The notes under the pieces are model-generated. The model had not been told where the DNA came from. It saw only the letters and a program-made list of their open reading frames with translations, and ran no database searches. A stretch of DNA of 64,000 nucleotides from Streptomyces broussonetiae (lineage in GTDB: Bacteria > Actinomycetota > Actinomycetes > Streptomycetales > Streptomycetaceae). The stretch covers positions 5,146,001 to 5,210,000 of the forward strand of contig NZ_CP047020.1 in assembly GCF_009796285.1 (NCBI RefSeq). Direction: 5' to 3'. The position numbers and the translations under genes are program-made. Within the stretch, counting starts at the first letter, position 1. Each line of letters begins with the position of its first letter. This document shows, in pieces, positions 63,013-64,000 of the stretch.

Positions 63013-63324
63013 TCAGCGCGGCGTACGACGCGGCGGCCGAACGGGACTCGGCGGCCGGTCGAAGAGGAGCCAGGCGCTGTTCACGTCCTCCATGGAAGCC
63101 GTGCCGCATGGCCCCGGCAAGCTGGAAACGCCTTCTCTGACGGGGCCCTGACGTGCGCATACGCCTCCTTGACGGCCTTGACGGCCTTGACGGCCTTGAC
63201 GGCCTTGACGGCCTTGACGGGCCTCGCAGGGCCGGCGCGCCCCGGGTGATGAGGAGTTGCTTGCCGATCTCGACGATCTCGACGATCTCGATCAGCTTGG
63301 TCGGGTTGAGTCGAGGTCGACCAT
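63013..63324 (-). pseudogene. Repeat-bearing small locus with interrupted reading frames
   Basis: A perfect AAGGAGGT precedes the ATG at 63324, which reads MVDLDSTRPS and stops after ten codons (63292). Restoring one C after the fifth codon (GACTC to GACCTC) would give MVDLDLNPTKLIEIVEIVEI and continue to GKQLLITRGAPA with coding-like codon use. A further shift would be needed to enter VKAVKAVKAVKEAYAHVRAP across the tandem repeat. A third short frame starts at ATG 63093 (MEDVNSAWLLFDRPPSPVRP). I read this as a small gene broken by frameshifts, but a leader peptide or RNA element is possible. Function unknown. Of the rest of 62847-63685, the part from 63325 on shows nothing I can name. Confidence 0.35.
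63167..63220 (+). repeat. Six tandem copies of a 9-bp unit
   Basis: CCTTGACGG is repeated six times without change from 63167 to 63220. A second 9-bp repeat, GATCTCGAC, runs 2.7 copies at 63266-63292. Both units are multiples of three, so copy changes would keep a reading frame. Confidence 0.9.
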
Positions 63325-63685
63325 GTCGCCGACCTCCTTGGCGGCCGGCGTACCGCACGGGTGCCTGCCTCTCGGACGCGCACCGGGCCCCGCCTGCGCG
63401 CCGCCGTGGAGTGCGCATTCCACAGCCGCCGAGCCGCTGACGCCGGCGGCACCGGGGCGGCGGCCGACAGTGAGTCCAGTCCTGTGAACGGCCGCGCCCG
63501 GCCCGCTCGGCGGGTCATTTGCGCCACTCATACGGCTTCGCCCGCCGGGCCGTCAACGAGCCGTCAAACCTGGCTGAAGAACCGTCAGGGCGGCGTCAAC
63601 GGAGGCCGTCGGTGGCCGGATCCGGTCGCAGACTGATCACCAACGGGGGACGGGCGACCGTCCGTGGCGTGACGTTGGAGGGACC

Positions 63686-64000
63686 GTGACCATCACGGCC
63701 GGGTCAGCGCAGAGTCCTCGCACCGAAGAAGGGGCCGAGGAGAGCACACCGCCACGGAGAGCGGCGGTCGCCCCGTCCGGGCGCAGCCCCGGACCGCGGC
63801 AGCGAGGGGGTTCGCGGACGGCCGGACCGGGTCCGGGGCTGCGCCCTTGGCGACGGACCGGGGCCGCGCGGGCCGCTCTGCGCCGCCGTTACTGGGCTGT
63901 CGTGCCCGCGCGGCTGCGTCTTCTGCGCGCGGCCACGGTCCTGCTCGCCACCGCCCTCGCCGGGCTGCTGCTGGTCGCGGGGATCGCCGCGCTCGGCACC
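63686..64000 (+). CDS. Membrane protein, N-terminal part (cut by window edge)
   Basis: A GTG at 63686 follows GGAGGGA; 105 codons are open to the window end. After about 75 residues rich in Arg, Pro, Gly and Ser comes one membrane helix (LLRAATVLLATALAGLLLVA). The long basic cytoplasmic lead before a first helix is common in actinobacterial sensor kinases and transporters; the type cannot be decided from this part. Confidence 0.6.
   Translation, partial: MTITAGSAQSPRTEEGAEESTPPRRAAVAPSGRSPGPRQRGGSRTAGPGPGLRPWRRTGAARAALRRRYWAVVPARLRLLRAATVLLATALAGLLLVAGIAALGT

Noticed and set aside
63153..63440. Plus-strand frames reading Leu-Asp-Gly or Leu-Thr-Ala repeats across the 9-bp repeat
   Set aside because: They have no ribosome site and simply translate the tandem repeat; the minus-strand ribosome site and terminator point to the other strand.

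Overview
The window is from a Streptomyces-type chromosome (an inference from content; no database was searched). The DNA is very GC-rich with strong third-position G/C bias, GTG starts are common, many genes overlap by ATGA or GTGA, and the gene families are those of a streptomycete core: DUF2617, DUF3151, DUF5063, DUF1023, a SigE-type sigma factor, paired NarL-type two-component systems, YbaB-RecR and ask-asd. No rRNA, tRNA, CRISPR array, insertion sequence or prophage was seen.

Layout. 1-3.4 kb: the cut end of a Ser/Thr kinase, a truncated aminotransferase, a Phd/RelE-like toxin-antitoxin pair, a full-length aminotransferase and a Cys/His/Gly-rich small membrane protein. 3.6-11 kb: DUF2617, a membrane-fused spermidine synthase-like protein, a CoxG-like protein, aldose epimerase, pyrE, class II fba and a drug efflux pump. 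11.3-15 kb: DUF3151 and a tryptophan-to-anthranilate set (dioxygenase, kynureninase, probable formamidase). 15.2-22.1 kb: two paralogous histidine kinase/response regulator operons, the first also carrying a secreted hydrolase and a membrane acyltransferase; both are preceded by the same covarying inverted-repeat element. 22-28 kb: a P450, an ABC exporter with a divergent regulator, and an amino acid permease. 28-31 kb: a degenerate diacylglycerol-kinase-like protein and purA. 31-38.7 kb: a Tat-exported 5'-nucleotidase behind a long perfect hairpin, an orphan protein that looks like a contractile-injection-system effector with an ADP-ribosyltransferase-like core, a GntR regulator, a class III aminotransferase, and a DJ-1/MarR pair. 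38.8-48.5 kb: a membrane Ser/Thr kinase, a PstS-like membrane protein, a SLATT protein, YbaB-RecR-DUF5063, a TauE exporter and ask-asd. 48.8-64 kb: a sigma factor with its membrane partner, SURF1, a methyltransferase, an S9 peptidase, an RCK/pore protein, a DUF318/TIGR03943 metal-associated pair, NAD synthetase, a GNAT, the tiny ribosomal protein bL37, an SDR lacking its catalytic lysine, and a repeat-rich locus of broken reading frames.

How it works together. Most of the window is housekeeping: pyrimidine and purine synthesis, glycolysis, aspartate-family amino acids, NAD, and recombination repair. The accessory elements that deserve attention are the effector-like gene at 32968-34473, the shared two-component operator at 15083 and 20031, the hairpin at 30999-31062, the tryptophan dioxygenase with an altered active-site position, and the broken small-gene locus at 63.0-63.3 kb.
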